Part shown: one piece after another, positions 53,601 to 62,059 of the stretch
Position numbering within the stretch: position 1 is the first letter of the stretch
Layout: each line of letters opens with the position of its first letter
Assembly (NCBI RefSeq): GCF_002270485.1
Contig: NZ_NQOG01000001.1
Coordinates: 124,001-188,000, forward strand
From: Anaerostipes hominis (ex Lee et al. 2021)
GTDB lineage: Bacteria; Bacillota; Clostridia; Lachnospirales; Lachnospiraceae
Direction: 5' to 3'
DNA length: 64,000 nucleotides
Made by a program: the position numbers and the translations under genes
Notes under the pieces: generated by a model
What the model saw: only the letters and a program-made list of their open reading frames with translations
Database searches by the model: none
Told to the model about the DNA's origin: nothing

Positions 53601-56600
53601 TTAAATTTGTGCAATGTCCACAACTGATAAATTGTCTCTGCTTCCTGATTCCAGGCTGGTGAGCAGTGCATCTGCCGTATCCAGACTGGTCAGACAAGTC
53701 ACACCGGTTTCAATCGCATAACGGCGGATCAGGAATCCGTCCCTGCTGCGCCCTACTCCCTGAGAAGGTGTATCTATGATTAAATCTATTTTATCATCTA
53801 AAATCAAATCAAGCAAGTTCGGAGATTCTTCTTCCAGCTTGTTGATCGGATGGGCAGGCACTCCGTTTTCATTCAGCACTCTGCACGTGCTCCTTGTGGA
53901 GAAAATTTCGTATCCAAGATCCACGAATCTTCTTCCGATATCCACCGCATCGATTTTATCTGAATCCTTCACCGTGAGAATCATCTTCTTGTACTTCGGA
54001 AGGTTAATTCCCGCTCCGAGGAACGCCTTATACAATGCCTCATTGTAGTTTTTGGAAACTCCCAGACATTCTCCGGTGGATTTCATTTCCGGCCCTAAGC
54101 TGACTTCCGCGCCCCTCAGTTTTTCAAAGGAGAACACCGGTTTTTTAATCGCATAATATTCAGACTCTTCCTGGAGTCCCGGCTTATATTCCAGATTCCT
54201 GATCTTGGCTCCGGCGATCACTTTGGCAGCCAGATCTACGATCGGAATTCCGGTTACCTTGCTGATGTAAGGTACCGTACGGCTGGAACGAGGATTTACC
54301 TCGATGACATAAACCTCCTCATCACAGACAATAAACTGGATATTGATCAGGCCGACTACATTCAATGATTTCGCCAGCTTCCTTGTATACTCTGCGATCA
54401 CCCGTTTCACCTTATCACTCAGGTTGATCGTCGGGTAGACGGAAATACTGTCTCCGGAATGAATTCCGGCACGCTCGATATGTTCCATGATACCAGGAAT
54501 GATGATCTCTTCCCCGTCACATACGGCATCCACTTCCACTTCTCTTCCGACCAAATATTTGTCGATCAGGATCGGATGCTCCTGGGTCTGGCGGTTGATG
54601 ATCTCGATAAAGGATACAATATCTTCATCGGAAACAGCAATCTGCATTCCCTGTCCTCCAAGAACATAGGACGGCCTTACAAGAACCGGATAACCCAGGT
54701 CATGTGCTGCGTTCAGCGCCTCCTCGCATGTAAACACGGTCGTTCCCTTTGGTCTTGGGATACAGCACTCTTCCAGAATTTCATCGAACAGCTCTCTGTC
54801 TTCGGCCGCATCTACATTTTCTGCACTTGTCCCGAGGATCGGAACTCCCATCTCCATCAGAGCCTGTGTCAGCTTAATCGCAGTCTGTCCTCCGAACTGC
54901 ACTACGGCTCCGTCCGGTTTTTCCAGATCCACGATACTCTCCACATCCTCGGCTGTCAGCGGTTCAAAGTAAAGCTTATCTGCCACATCAAAGTCCGTGG
55001 AAACCGTCTCCGGATTGTTATTGACGATGATGGTTTCATACCCTACGTCTCTTAATGCCCATACGCTGTGCACAGAACAGTAGTCGAACTCGATTCCCTG
55101 TCCGATACGGATCGGTCCGGAGCCCAGTACCATGACTTTTTTCTTCTTGCTCAGCTCTTCTACTTCGTTTTCACTTCCGTATACAGAATAATAGTAAGGA
55201 GTGCTCGCCTCAAATTCAGCTGCGCATGTGTCTACCATCTTATAAGCCGCATGAAGACCAAACTGGTTTCTCAGCTGCTTGATCTCTTTTGCAGTTTTCC
55301 CTGTCAGCTTTCCGATAACAGAATCCGGGAACTCCAAGCGCTTTGCCTCTGCCAGCAGTTCTCTATCCAATTCCCCTGCTTCTTTCAATTTCTTTTCCAT
55401 CTCTACCAGAACGGCAATCTTATCTAAGAACCAGCGGTCGATCTTTGTGATATTGAAAATAGTATTGTAATCAAATCCTCTGCGGATTGCCTCTGCGATC
55501 ACATAGATCCTCATGTCGTCGATCTTTTCTAATTCCTTTGTCAGTTCTTCATCTGACATGTCCCCGTAGCTGCCAAAGATCAGGCTGTCTACATTTTGTT
55601 CCAGAGAACGGATGGCCTTCATCAGGGCACCCTCGAAGTTGTCGCAGATACTCATGACTTCTCCGGTAGCTTTCATCTGAGTCGTCAAAGTTCTCTTTGC
55701 ATGAATGAATTTATCAAACGGAAGACGCGGCATTTTTACAACGCAGTAATCCAGCATCGGCTCGAAGCTTGCATAAGTCTTTCCTGTGATGGCATTTGGA
55801 ATTTCATCCAGATTATATCCGATGGCGATCTTTGCCGTCACCTTTGCGATCGGATATCCCGTAGCCTTGGACGCCAGCGCAGAAGAGCGGCTGACACGAG
55901 GGTTTACCTCGATGACACAATATTCAAAACTGTCCGGATTCAGCGCAAACTGTACGTTGCACCCGCCGTTTACCTTAAGTTCTGTGATAATGTTCAGCGC
56001 AGAAGTACGCAGCATCTGGTATTCTTTGTCCCCTAAGGTCTGGGAAGGAGCCACTACGATGCTGTCTCCGGTATGAACGCCGACCGGATCGATATTTTCC
56101 ATGTTACATACAGTGATGCAGGTTCCGCTTGCATCGCGCATCACTTCATATTCGACTTCTTTCCATCCGCCGATGTAGCGCTCTACCAGAACTTCCCCGA
56201 CACGGCTCAGTCTGAGACCGTTTTCCAGGATCACTTCTAATTCTTCTCTGTCATGGGCGATTCCTCCGCCGCTTCCCCCTAAAGTATAGGCCGGACGGCA
56301 GACGACCGGATACCCGATCTCTTCGGCAAACTCAGCACCCGCTGGGATGTCTGTGACAACTTTTCCTGCCGCGATAGGCTCGCCGATCTTTTCCATCGTA
56401 TCTTTAAATTCCTGGCGATCCTCAGCCTTTCTGATCGTAGTGGAGGAAGTACCGATCAGGCGCACTCCGCTCTTTTCAAGAAACCCTTTTTCTTCCAGCT
56501 CCATCGCCAGATTCAGCGCAGCCTGTCCTCCCAATGTCGGGAGAATACTGTCCGGTTTTTCCTTTTCTACGATCTTTTCCACGACCTCTGCAGTCAGGGG

Positions 56601-56801
56601 TTCAATGTAGACTTTATCTGCAATATCCTTATCGGTCATGATGGTAGCCGGATTAGAGTTCACCAAAACAACCTCGATTCCCTCTTCCTGAAGGGCACGG
56701 CAGGCCTGGGTTCCTGCATAGTCAAACTCTGCTGCCTGTCCGATGACGATTGGTCCGGATCCAATGACTAATACTTTCTTAATACTTTCAATCCTAGGCA
56801 T
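53601..56801 (-). CDS. carB: Carbamoyl-phosphate synthase large subunit
   Basis: Forms carbamoyl phosphate from bicarbonate, ATP and glutamine-derived ammonia. 1066 residues in the usual four parts: first ATP-grasp (about 1-400; GPIVIGQAAEFDYAGTQAC, RPAYTLGGSGGG), oligomerisation domain (about 400-550), second ATP-grasp (about 550-930; GSGPIRIGQGIEFDYCSVH, RPSYVLGGQGM) and a C-terminal MGS-like allosteric domain that binds UMP or ornithine. The two ATP-grasp halves are clear duplicates. It overlaps carA by eight bases. Confidence 0.97.
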   Translation of the reverse strand: MPRIESIKKVLVIGSGPIVIGQAAEFDYAGTQACRALQEEGIEVVLVNSNPATIMTDKDIADKVYIEPLTAEVVEKIVEKEKPDSILPTLGGQAALNLAMELEEKGFLEKSGVRLIGTSSTTIRKAEDRQEFKDTMEKIGEPIAAGKVVTDIPAGAEFAEEIGYPVVCRPAYTLGGSGGGIAHDREELEVILENGLRLSRVGEVLVERYIGGWKEVEYEVMRDASGTCITVCNMENIDPVGVHTGDSIVVAPSQTLGDKEYQMLRTSALNIITELKVNGGCNVQFALNPDSFEYCVIEVNPRVSRSSALASKATGYPIAKVTAKIAIGYNLDEIPNAITGKTYASFEPMLDYCVVKMPRLPFDKFIHAKRTLTTQMKATGEVMSICDNFEGALMKAIRSLEQNVDSLIFGSYGDMSDEELTKELEKIDDMRIYVIAEAIRRGFDYNTIFNITKIDRWFLDKIAVLVEMEKKLKEAGELDRELLAEAKRLEFPDSVIGKLTGKTAKEIKQLRNQFGLHAAYKMVDTCAAEFEASTPYYYSVYGSENEVEELSKKKKVMVLGSGPIRIGQGIEFDYCSVHSVWALRDVGYETIIVNNNPETVSTDFDVADKLYFEPLTAEDVESIVDLEKPDGAVVQFGGQTAIKLTQALMEMGVPILGTSAENVDAAEDRELFDEILEECCIPRPKGTTVFTCEEALNAAHDLGYPVLVRPSYVLGGQGMQIAVSDEDIVSFIEIINRQTQEHPILIDKYLVGREVEVDAVCDGEEIIIPGIMEHIERAGIHSGDSISVYPTINLSDKVKRVIAEYTRKLAKSLNVVGLINIQFIVCDEEVYVIEVNPRSSRTVPYISKVTGIPIVDLAAKVIAGAKIRNLEYKPGLQEESEYYAIKKPVFSFEKLRGAEVSLGPEMKSTGECLGVSKNYNEALYKAFLGAGINLPKYKKMILTVKDSDKIDAVDIGRRFVDLGYEIFSTRSTCRVLNENGVPAHPINKLEEESPNLLDLILDDKIDLIIDTPSQGVGRSRDGFLIRRYAIETGVTCLTSLDTADALLTSLESGSRDNLSVVDIAQI

Positions 56802-57873
56802 TTTTTGCTCCTTTCATCATTTCAATAAATTCATCAAACAAGTAAGCGGTATCTACCGGCCCCGGGCTGGCCTCCGGATGGAACTGTACGGTGCGGACAT
56901 TTTTCCCCTTATACCGGAGTCCCTCAATACTCTTGTCATTGACGTTGATAAATGAAACTTCTGCCAGATTCTTTGGTACACTCTCTTTTTTGATCACATA
57001 TCCATGGTTCTGGGAAGAAATATAAACGCGGCCAGTAGCCAGGTCTTTTACCGGGTGATTGCCGCCCCGGTGCCCGAAACGCATCTTTCTCGTATCTGCT
57101 CCGTTTGCCAGAGCCATCAGCTGATGCCCCAGACAGATCGCAAAGATCGGCACATCACTGTCATATAATTTTTTTATTTCTTTTATAATGGACACACATT
57201 CTTTCGGATCTCCAGGCCCGTTGGATAACATAATCCCGTCCGGCTGATCCCCGAGGATTTCTTCTGCCGCTGTAAATGCCGGATAAACGGTCACATCACA
57301 TCCTCTTTTGTTGAGAGAATTTGCAATGTTGCTCTTTGTACCCAGATCTAACAGGGCAACTTTCAGTCCGTCTCCCGGAAAATGTTCTTTTTCTTTTCTT
57401 GATACGGTCTTAACCGCGTCTTTTACCTGATATCCTTTTAATTTTGGAAGGAGCTCATCCAGATCAAAGTCCGGATTAGTTGTGATCATGCCTCCCATAC
57501 AGCCTTCTTCTCTCAAAATTTTTGTAATCGCTCTCGTATCCACTCCCTGGATTCCAGGAATATCATTAGCGATCAGATAACTTTCCAAATCCTGTTCACT
57601 TCTGAAGTTACTTGCGGTTCTTGATAATTCTCTTACAATAAAAGCCGAATGCCATGGCTTTACGGATTCCGCATCCTCAAGACATACACCGTAGTTACCG
57701 ATCAGCGGATATGTCATGACGACTCCCTGTCCCTGATAGGACGGGTCCGTAAGCACCTCCAGGTAGCCTGTCATCGATGTATTGAATACAACTTCGCAGA
57801 TGACTTCTTTCCTGGCGCCGAAACTTTTTCCTTTAAACACTTGCCCATCTTCCAAAATCAAAAATGCGTCCAT
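56794..57873 (-). CDS. carA: Carbamoyl-phosphate synthase small subunit
   Basis: Glutamine amidotransferase partner of CarB. 359 residues: N-terminal CPSase_sm domain (FLILEDGQVFKGKSFGA, FNTSMTGYLEVLTDPSY) and a class I GATase with the nucleophilic Cys in IFAICLGHQLMALA and the His-Glu pair in VQFHPEASPGP. The ATG follows AAGGAGGAAACAGATTC. The leader of about 100 bases contains a GCATTG/CAATGC stem (57941-57967), which may be regulatory. carAB serves both pyrimidines and arginine. Confidence 0.97.
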   Translation of the reverse strand: MDAFLILEDGQVFKGKSFGARKEVICEVVFNTSMTGYLEVLTDPSYQGQGVVMTYPLIGNYGVCLEDAESVKPWHSAFIVRELSRTASNFRSEQDLESYLIANDIPGIQGVDTRAITKILREEGCMGGMITTNPDFDLDELLPKLKGYQVKDAVKTVSRKEKEHFPGDGLKVALLDLGTKSNIANSLNKRGCDVTVYPAFTAAEEILGDQPDGIMLSNGPGDPKECVSIIKEIKKLYDSDVPIFAICLGHQLMALANGADTRKMRFGHRGGNHPVKDLATGRVYISSQNHGYVIKKESVPKNLAEVSFINVNDKSIEGLRYKGKNVRTVQFHPEASPGPVDTAYLFDEFIEMMKGAKNA

Positions 57874-58021
57874 GAATCTGTTTCCTCCTTAAAAATGTGC
57901 ATAAAAAAAATATATCCAAAAATAAAAATCACGAATCCAAGCATTGATGCCAGACGCAGTTCAATGCAATATGTGGTATTATTTTAGATATATCTCTCTA
58001 CAAATTGTAAAAATTTTATCA

Positions 58022-58049
58022 CAAATAAAAACCTTTTGCAAGGGTTTTT
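58022..58049 (-). terminator. AT-rich terminator after queH
   Basis: Minus strand AAAAACC, loop CTTGCAAAA, GGTTTTT, then ATTTGT; starts a few bases after the queH stop. Confidence 0.6.
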
Positions 58050-58054
58050 GACAA

Positions 58055-58660
58055 TTATTTTTTGTTTTTCGAAAAAACACACCCGCAAAACCTTTGTCGG
58101 TACAAGTCAAACTTTTGTGATAATTCCACAGAGCGTTTATAACCGTTTTTCTTTTTAAAATCGGACGGCAGAAACCTCACCTGGTACTGCGCCTCTAATT
58201 GCTGACCGATTTCATTGAGCCATTGGGCATTTTTCAGTGGGCTGATGGTAAGGGTCGTGGTAAAATAGTCACTTCCCAATTCTCCTGCCTTTTTCGCCGC
58301 CTCAGTAAGTCTCAGCCGATAGCACCGAAGACATCTCTTCCCGCCCTCCGGCTCTCTTTCATATCCTTTGACTGCCTGATAGAACTCTTCCGGACGAAAC
58401 TCTTCCTTTATAAAAGATACTTTATCCGGAAGTTCCATCTCTGAGATCAGACGCTCCTGCTCCTTGGCTCTTTTTTCGTATTCTTCTTTGGAGTCAATGT
58501 TAGGGTTATAATAATATACTGTGATTTGAAAATACTTCGAGAGATATTCCAAAACATAACTGCTGCACGGGGCACAGCAGCTGTGCAGCAAAAGAGAAGG
58601 CCTCTTTCCCTGAAGCCCTTCTATGATACCGTCTAACTTTTTCTGATAATTTTCCTTCAT
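58055..58660 (-). CDS. queH: Epoxyqueuosine reductase QueH
   Basis: Last step of queuosine synthesis in tRNA, reducing epoxyqueuosine; the non-cobalamin QueH (DUF208) family. 201 residues with the adjacent Cys pair LLHSCCAPCSSYV and the second set GGKRCLRCYRLRL, and a final FCGCVFS, which together hold the [4Fe-4S] cluster and extra metal. YYYNPNID and TTTLTISPLKN are further family motifs. ATG 58660 is used because AGGAG lies eight bases before it. Monocistronic. Confidence 0.94.
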   Translation of the reverse strand: MKENYQKKLDGIIEGLQGKRPSLLLHSCCAPCSSYVLEYLSKYFQITVYYYNPNIDSKEEYEKRAKEQERLISEMELPDKVSFIKEEFRPEEFYQAVKGYEREPEGGKRCLRCYRLRLTEAAKKAGELGSDYFTTTLTISPLKNAQWLNEIGQQLEAQYQVRFLPSDFKKKNGYKRSVELSQKFDLYRQRFCGCVFSKNKK

Positions 58661-58763
58661 CTTTTTCACTCCTGTGTATTATTATACACGAAAACAGCAG
58701 GATTTCAATTTATCAAAGTTGAAAATTGTACAAAGAGGACAAGTTTAATATTTTCCTCAGCAA

Positions 58764-58811
58764 CAAAAAAACAGCATTGCCATCTGAATTACACCAGAAC
58801 CGGCAATGCCA
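58764..58811 (-). terminator. Intrinsic terminator after the YbjQ-like gene
   Basis: Minus strand GGCATTGCCGG, loop, GGCAATGCTG, then seven T residues. Confidence 0.75.
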
Positions 58812-58815
58812 TTGT

Positions 58816-59127
58816 TTATTTAAATTTAACTGCTGTGCCGTAGGCCATAATCTCGGCAGCACCCGACATGATTTCCGTTGATGCATAGCGGACACATACA
58901 ACTGCATCTGCCCCTAATGCTTCTGCCTCCTCTACCATACGTTTTGTGGCAAGCGCCCTGGCTTCGTTCATCATCTCTGTATAGGCTTTCAGTTCACCGC
59001 CAACCAAATGTTTAAACCCCTGAGTAATATCTCTTCCTACATTTTTGGTCTGAATGGTATTGCCTTTGACCATTCCTAATGCTTCGAAATCTTTTCCCGG
59101 TATTGCTTCAGTAGTTACTAAGATCAT
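58816..59127 (-). CDS. YbjQ/DUF74 heavy-metal-binding-like protein
   Basis: About 103 residues of the YbjQ (UPF0145/DUF74) family: LVTTEAIPGKDFEALGMVKG at the start, GRDITQGFKHLVGGELKAYT, and the end VVCVRYASTEIMSGAAEIMA. These proteins form pentamers; the metal link in the family name is not well proven. ATG 59127 or a GTG four codons earlier could be the start. It overlaps the end of the small membrane gene by about 20 bases, so the two form an operon. Confidence 0.9.
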   Translation of the reverse strand: MILVTTEAIPGKDFEALGMVKGNTIQTKNVGRDITQGFKHLVGGELKAYTEMMNEARALATKRMVEEAEALGADAVVCVRYASTEIMSGAAEIMAYGTAVKFK

Positions 59128-59329
59128 CTTCCTCACCACTCCTTACTTCCTTAATGCGTTCAACGAGTACGAAAACGGAGACACCCGCCAGACAAAGCGG
59201 AATCAGACCGATCAGCAGACGGAGAACGACAGATAATGGAATGAGTACAAAAATCAGTCCAAAGTAAAATAATAAAAATGCGATTGTGAAAACCGTCACA
59301 ATGATTGGGGCAATCAGCTTTTTCAGCAT
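59108..59329 (-). CDS. Small membrane protein, two TM segments
   Basis: A 73-residue protein from ATG 59329 (MLKKLIAPI): two long hydrophobic stretches (IIVTVFTIAFLLFYFGLIFV and LLIGLIPLCLAGVSVFVLV) and an acidic tail (SGEEDDLSNY). AAGGAG lies about eleven bases before. It is the first gene of the pair with ybjQ. The promoter and dyad at 59347-59396 show it is regulated. I do not recognise the family; small membrane partners of YbjQ-type proteins are seen elsewhere. Confidence 0.65.
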   Translation of the reverse strand: MLKKLIAPIIVTVFTIAFLLFYFGLIFVLIPLSVVLRLLIGLIPLCLAGVSVFVLVERIKEVRSGEEDDLSNY

Positions 59330-59346
59330 AAAGAATGCGTCTCCTT

Positions 59347-59396
59347 TTGTATTAATTTTATAATACAATAATATAATATTTTTATTATAGTGTCAA
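59347..59396 (-). promoter_or_regulatory. Promoter with operator-like dyad
   Basis: On the minus strand -35 TTGACA (59391-59396), 17 bases, -10 TATTAT (59368-59373). Directly after the -10 is a perfect dyad, arms TTGTATTA and TAATACAA around six A/T bases (59347-59368). The shape and place fit a repressor site, for example of a small GntR (YtrA-like) regulator; none is encoded in the window. Confidence 0.6.
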
Positions 59397-59444
59397 TTAG
59401 AAAATTTTATCCAAATTAATGACGAATCATTATTTTTCAAATTC

Positions 59445-59909
59445 TTATTCATCATTTTGTGTACAGCTTATTGTTGTAATGTCTCTTTTTACTTCCATTT
59501 CAGCATGTCTCTTTAACCAAACAAAATATTTAATTATCTCCCTGGATATCATCATATATTCTTTTTGACTAACTTCATCGATTATGTAGGTAAATGCGTT
59601 GTCCGCCTCTTTTGGAATTGAAAAGACAAATGAAATCCATTTCATTGATTGCTCAAATATTTTCTGTTCTATTGAAGACGTCCCTTTTCCTTTTAAAAAA
59701 GCAAAAGTAGTGATAAATCCATTATCCCTCATAAGAACTGGAAGTTTTCTGCAGATGGTTCTTAATTGCTCTTTTTTGCTTTTTATACTTTCCTGTACTT
59801 TTGGATCTCCAAGATCTTTTGATTCCTCAATATGTTCTATGAGGTCGTTGATTGCATTATAGGAAGCCAATGCCCTACGACGATTTAGATCTACAAAGTG
59901 GTTTTCCAT
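59445..59909 (-). CDS. cmr5: Type III-B CRISPR protein Cmr5 (small subunit)
   Basis: The all-helical Cas11-type subunit that lines the Cmr complex and contacts the target RNA. 154 residues, matching Cmr5 by an N-terminal RRRALASYNAINDLIEH helix, then KLPVLMRDNGFITTFAFLKG, the family's most conserved stretch, and helical remainder. ATG 59909 follows GGGAGGAAGTAAAG and overlaps cmr4 by 35 bases. It is the last gene of the operon; only a short TTCG-loop stem (TAATGA/TCATTA near 59420) lies beyond, with no proper terminator, and cmr6 does not follow. Confidence 0.88.
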   Translation of the reverse strand: MENHFVDLNRRRALASYNAINDLIEHIEESKDLGDPKVQESIKSKKEQLRTICRKLPVLMRDNGFITTFAFLKGKGTSSIEQKIFEQSMKWISFVFSIPKEADNAFTYIIDEVSQKEYMMISREIIKYFVWLKRHAEMEVKRDITTISCTQNDE

Positions 59910-60747
59910 TCTTTACTTCCTCCCTTTTCATTTCACTGATTGTCACACTTCCTTTTCCAGTATTAAGATTTCTTCCAATCTGATATACTTTACCTTCTTT
60001 TTCATTCGTTTCAATCCATCTAGAAATTTGAGGAAGCACAGGTGCTTTTACTGGTCTGACAAGATCCTTGAATTCACAAATAAATCCATACAAAATACTT
60101 CCTTCCGGCAAATATTCTTCTGTAAACAGTGCCTGATTTTCGAGTCTGTTGCGAGTAATAATCTCTGTATGATATCTAGTAAAATATCTAAAATCTTTAT
60201 CAGATACGATTCCAATATGTTTGATCACTGTTTGGGAAAGTCCAAGCTTTCTTAAAAGATCCTTTATCACATTATCTTTATAGTTAACAGCCTGTAATTT
60301 ATATCCTCCAATCCATTCTGTATCATCGTGATGAGACCACTGACATATCACACCATCTACAACCCGCCTTTTCAGTCCCTTCAATTCTTGGGAAACATCA
60401 TCACATTCATATTCGTTCCATGAAATTTCTAAAAAGAATTGTTCTAAACAGTTTACACTTGTTAAAAGCCTGTAAATCCCATGTGACGATTGAACCGAAA
60501 AAAACAGCAGCCTTAAATCTGAAAAAGAAAGTTTTGCCTGCTCCGGTGATTTATTTTGAATTATTTTTTTTAGCTTACCGTCCATTTTATAGAGCAGACT
60601 TCCTTTGAACGTCCCTGCATCTATTTTAGGGAAATCATCATTTCTTTGGATATTGCAGTCCGCTCTAAAATCTCCTTCGCCTGACCCTGCACAAACTGGC
60701 GTATTTGCTATACACCAAACTGCATTTGCTCTGTTTTTAATGCTCAT
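59875..60747 (-). CDS. cmr4: Type III-B CRISPR RAMP protein Cmr4 (Cas7)
   Basis: Backbone subunit that forms the helical filament on crRNA and cuts target RNA at six-base intervals. 290 residues from ATG 60747 (MSIKNRANA, with GGGGGTGA before it; the frame reaches 60777 without a site). The Cas7 start is plain: TPVCAGSGEGDFRADCNIQR, then NDDFPKIDAGTFKGSLLY, with Asp30 in the place of the catalytic Asp of known Cmr4 proteins. The glycine-rich RAMP loop is weak at the end (GRNLNTGKGSVTIS). It starts 19 bases after the nuclease gene. Confidence 0.9.
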   Translation of the reverse strand: MSIKNRANAVWCIANTPVCAGSGEGDFRADCNIQRNDDFPKIDAGTFKGSLLYKMDGKLKKIIQNKSPEQAKLSFSDLRLLFFSVQSSHGIYRLLTSVNCLEQFFLEISWNEYECDDVSQELKGLKRRVVDGVICQWSHHDDTEWIGGYKLQAVNYKDNVIKDLLRKLGLSQTVIKHIGIVSDKDFRYFTRYHTEIITRNRLENQALFTEEYLPEGSILYGFICEFKDLVRPVKAPVLPQISRWIETNEKEGKVYQIGRNLNTGKGSVTISEMKREEVKNGKPLCRSKSS

Positions 60748-60766
60748 AATATTCACCCCCTTTTTC

Positions 60767-62059
60767 TCACAGTGCATCTTTGAACAAATCCTTTAAATCC
60801 TCTTTAAGAGTATCCAAATGAAAAACTTCCAATCCGGCCCGGCGTGCAGATGAATATGCCTTTATTATATTTTCATATCCATCAGACTTTACACCTTCTA
60901 CTGCTTCACGCTTGCTCAGTGGTGTTATCAATATAGGTTTTCCATATACACCGCCTAGCGCATAAGCTGTATACTCCCGTGACTTTGCGTTTTCTGCTGA
61001 CATAAACCCAGATTTACATTCAAAAACAACTGTTTGTCCTGATCTCAGCAATAAGACAAGATCCAATTCACAAAATTTTTCTTTCCCATTCCAATCATTT
61101 TTGTATACTTTTACACTATGGGATAAACTCTGAAAAAAATCTGCATCTGGCTTTGATATTTCTTGTACCGCATTCCAAATCACTGCTGCCGCCATATATT
61201 CCAGAAAATATCCAAAAAGATAATTGCTTCTATTATTTAACGACTCTTTTATTATCTCAATATCATCAGTTACTTTACCCTTATGGTTTATACCGTCAAG
61301 CAATTTAAAAAACTCATTTGCATTATTTTCTTTCTTATTCCACTTATTTGACTCGATTAACTTTTTCCGTACTTCTTCATTTACTTCATATAGTTTGGAA
61401 TAAAAATTAGAATAAGCCTTCAGCAGATTTAAAAAATCTCCTTCGTTTTTTCCTTCATGAATAAATACAGCATCACTGATATCCGTTTCGTATCCTGCCA
61501 GACGAAACAGGTTGTGTAAATCTATTGTATCGCTTCTATAACTATTGTTTACAGCTCCAAATTTCCACTCATTTGTATCATAATAGCCAACAGTAATCTT
61601 CTGGGTATTTCCCTCTAAGTACATAACTGTATGATTTGAACTTGTATCGGCATTATCCTCTATATATTTCATTGCGGTAAATAATATATTTCTCTGTCCT
61701 CCCGTGACATTCCAAATAAAGTTTTTATTTTTTTTGTCCTCAATACAATTTTCAATTTTTCTAATATAATCTTCACACTTAAATCTTCTAGGCAATTTTA
61801 TATCATCAGAGTCAATCCATGGCCTTTCCTCATATCTGTGGTGATAAACTGAAGAAAAATTTTCGTCCCACATCTTATTTGAAAATCGTTTATTTTCCCC
61901 GTCTTCATAAGTTAAATTTATAATTTCTAAAGATTTATTTTCCCTATTTTTTAAATTTTCTACCGGCAGATAGTTTACAATTTGATTTAGTGTAGAACAC
62001 ATGACATATACATCGCATTTTTCCTGAGCTTGTCTCCATCTATTTTCAAAATCAGTCAT
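60767..62059 (-). CDS. CARF-like plus PD-(D/E)XK nuclease, Card1/Can2-like effector
   Basis: A 430-residue protein with two parts. The N-terminal part is CARF-like: VYVMCSTLNQIVNYLP strand-helix at 17-32 and the NVTGGQRNI motif at 117-125, as in DUF1887 proteins (NxTGGTK). The C-terminal part (about 275-420) is a PD-(D/E)XK nuclease: Glu287, Glu331-x-Asp333, Glu347-x-Lys349. The family is switched on by cyclic tetra-adenylate and cuts DNA and/or RNA. ATG 62059 is right: GAGGAGG is seven bases upstream, and it overlaps the cmr3 stop as ATGACTGA. It lies between cmr3 and cmr4, so it is made with the Cmr complex. The assignment is by motif and context. Confidence 0.82.
   Translation of the reverse strand: MTDFENRWRQAQEKCDVYVMCSTLNQIVNYLPVENLKNRENKSLEIINLTYEDGENKRFSNKMWDENFSSVYHHRYEERPWIDSDDIKLPRRFKCEDYIRKIENCIEDKKNKNFIWNVTGGQRNILFTAMKYIEDNADTSSNHTVMYLEGNTQKITVGYYDTNEWKFGAVNNSYRSDTIDLHNLFRLAGYETDISDAVFIHEGKNEGDFLNLLKAYSNFYSKLYEVNEEVRKKLIESNKWNKKENNANEFFKLLDGINHKGKVTDDIEIIKESLNNRSNYLFGYFLEYMAAAVIWNAVQEISKPDADFFQSLSHSVKVYKNDWNGKEKFCELDLVLLLRSGQTVVFECKSGFMSAENAKSREYTAYALGGVYGKPILITPLSKREAVEGVKSDGYENIIKAYSSARRAGLEVFHLDTLKEDLKDLFKDAL

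Noticed and set aside
57941-57967. Attenuator before carA
   Set aside because: A six-base stem with a 15-base loop and no T run directly after; too weak to claim, mentioned only under carA.
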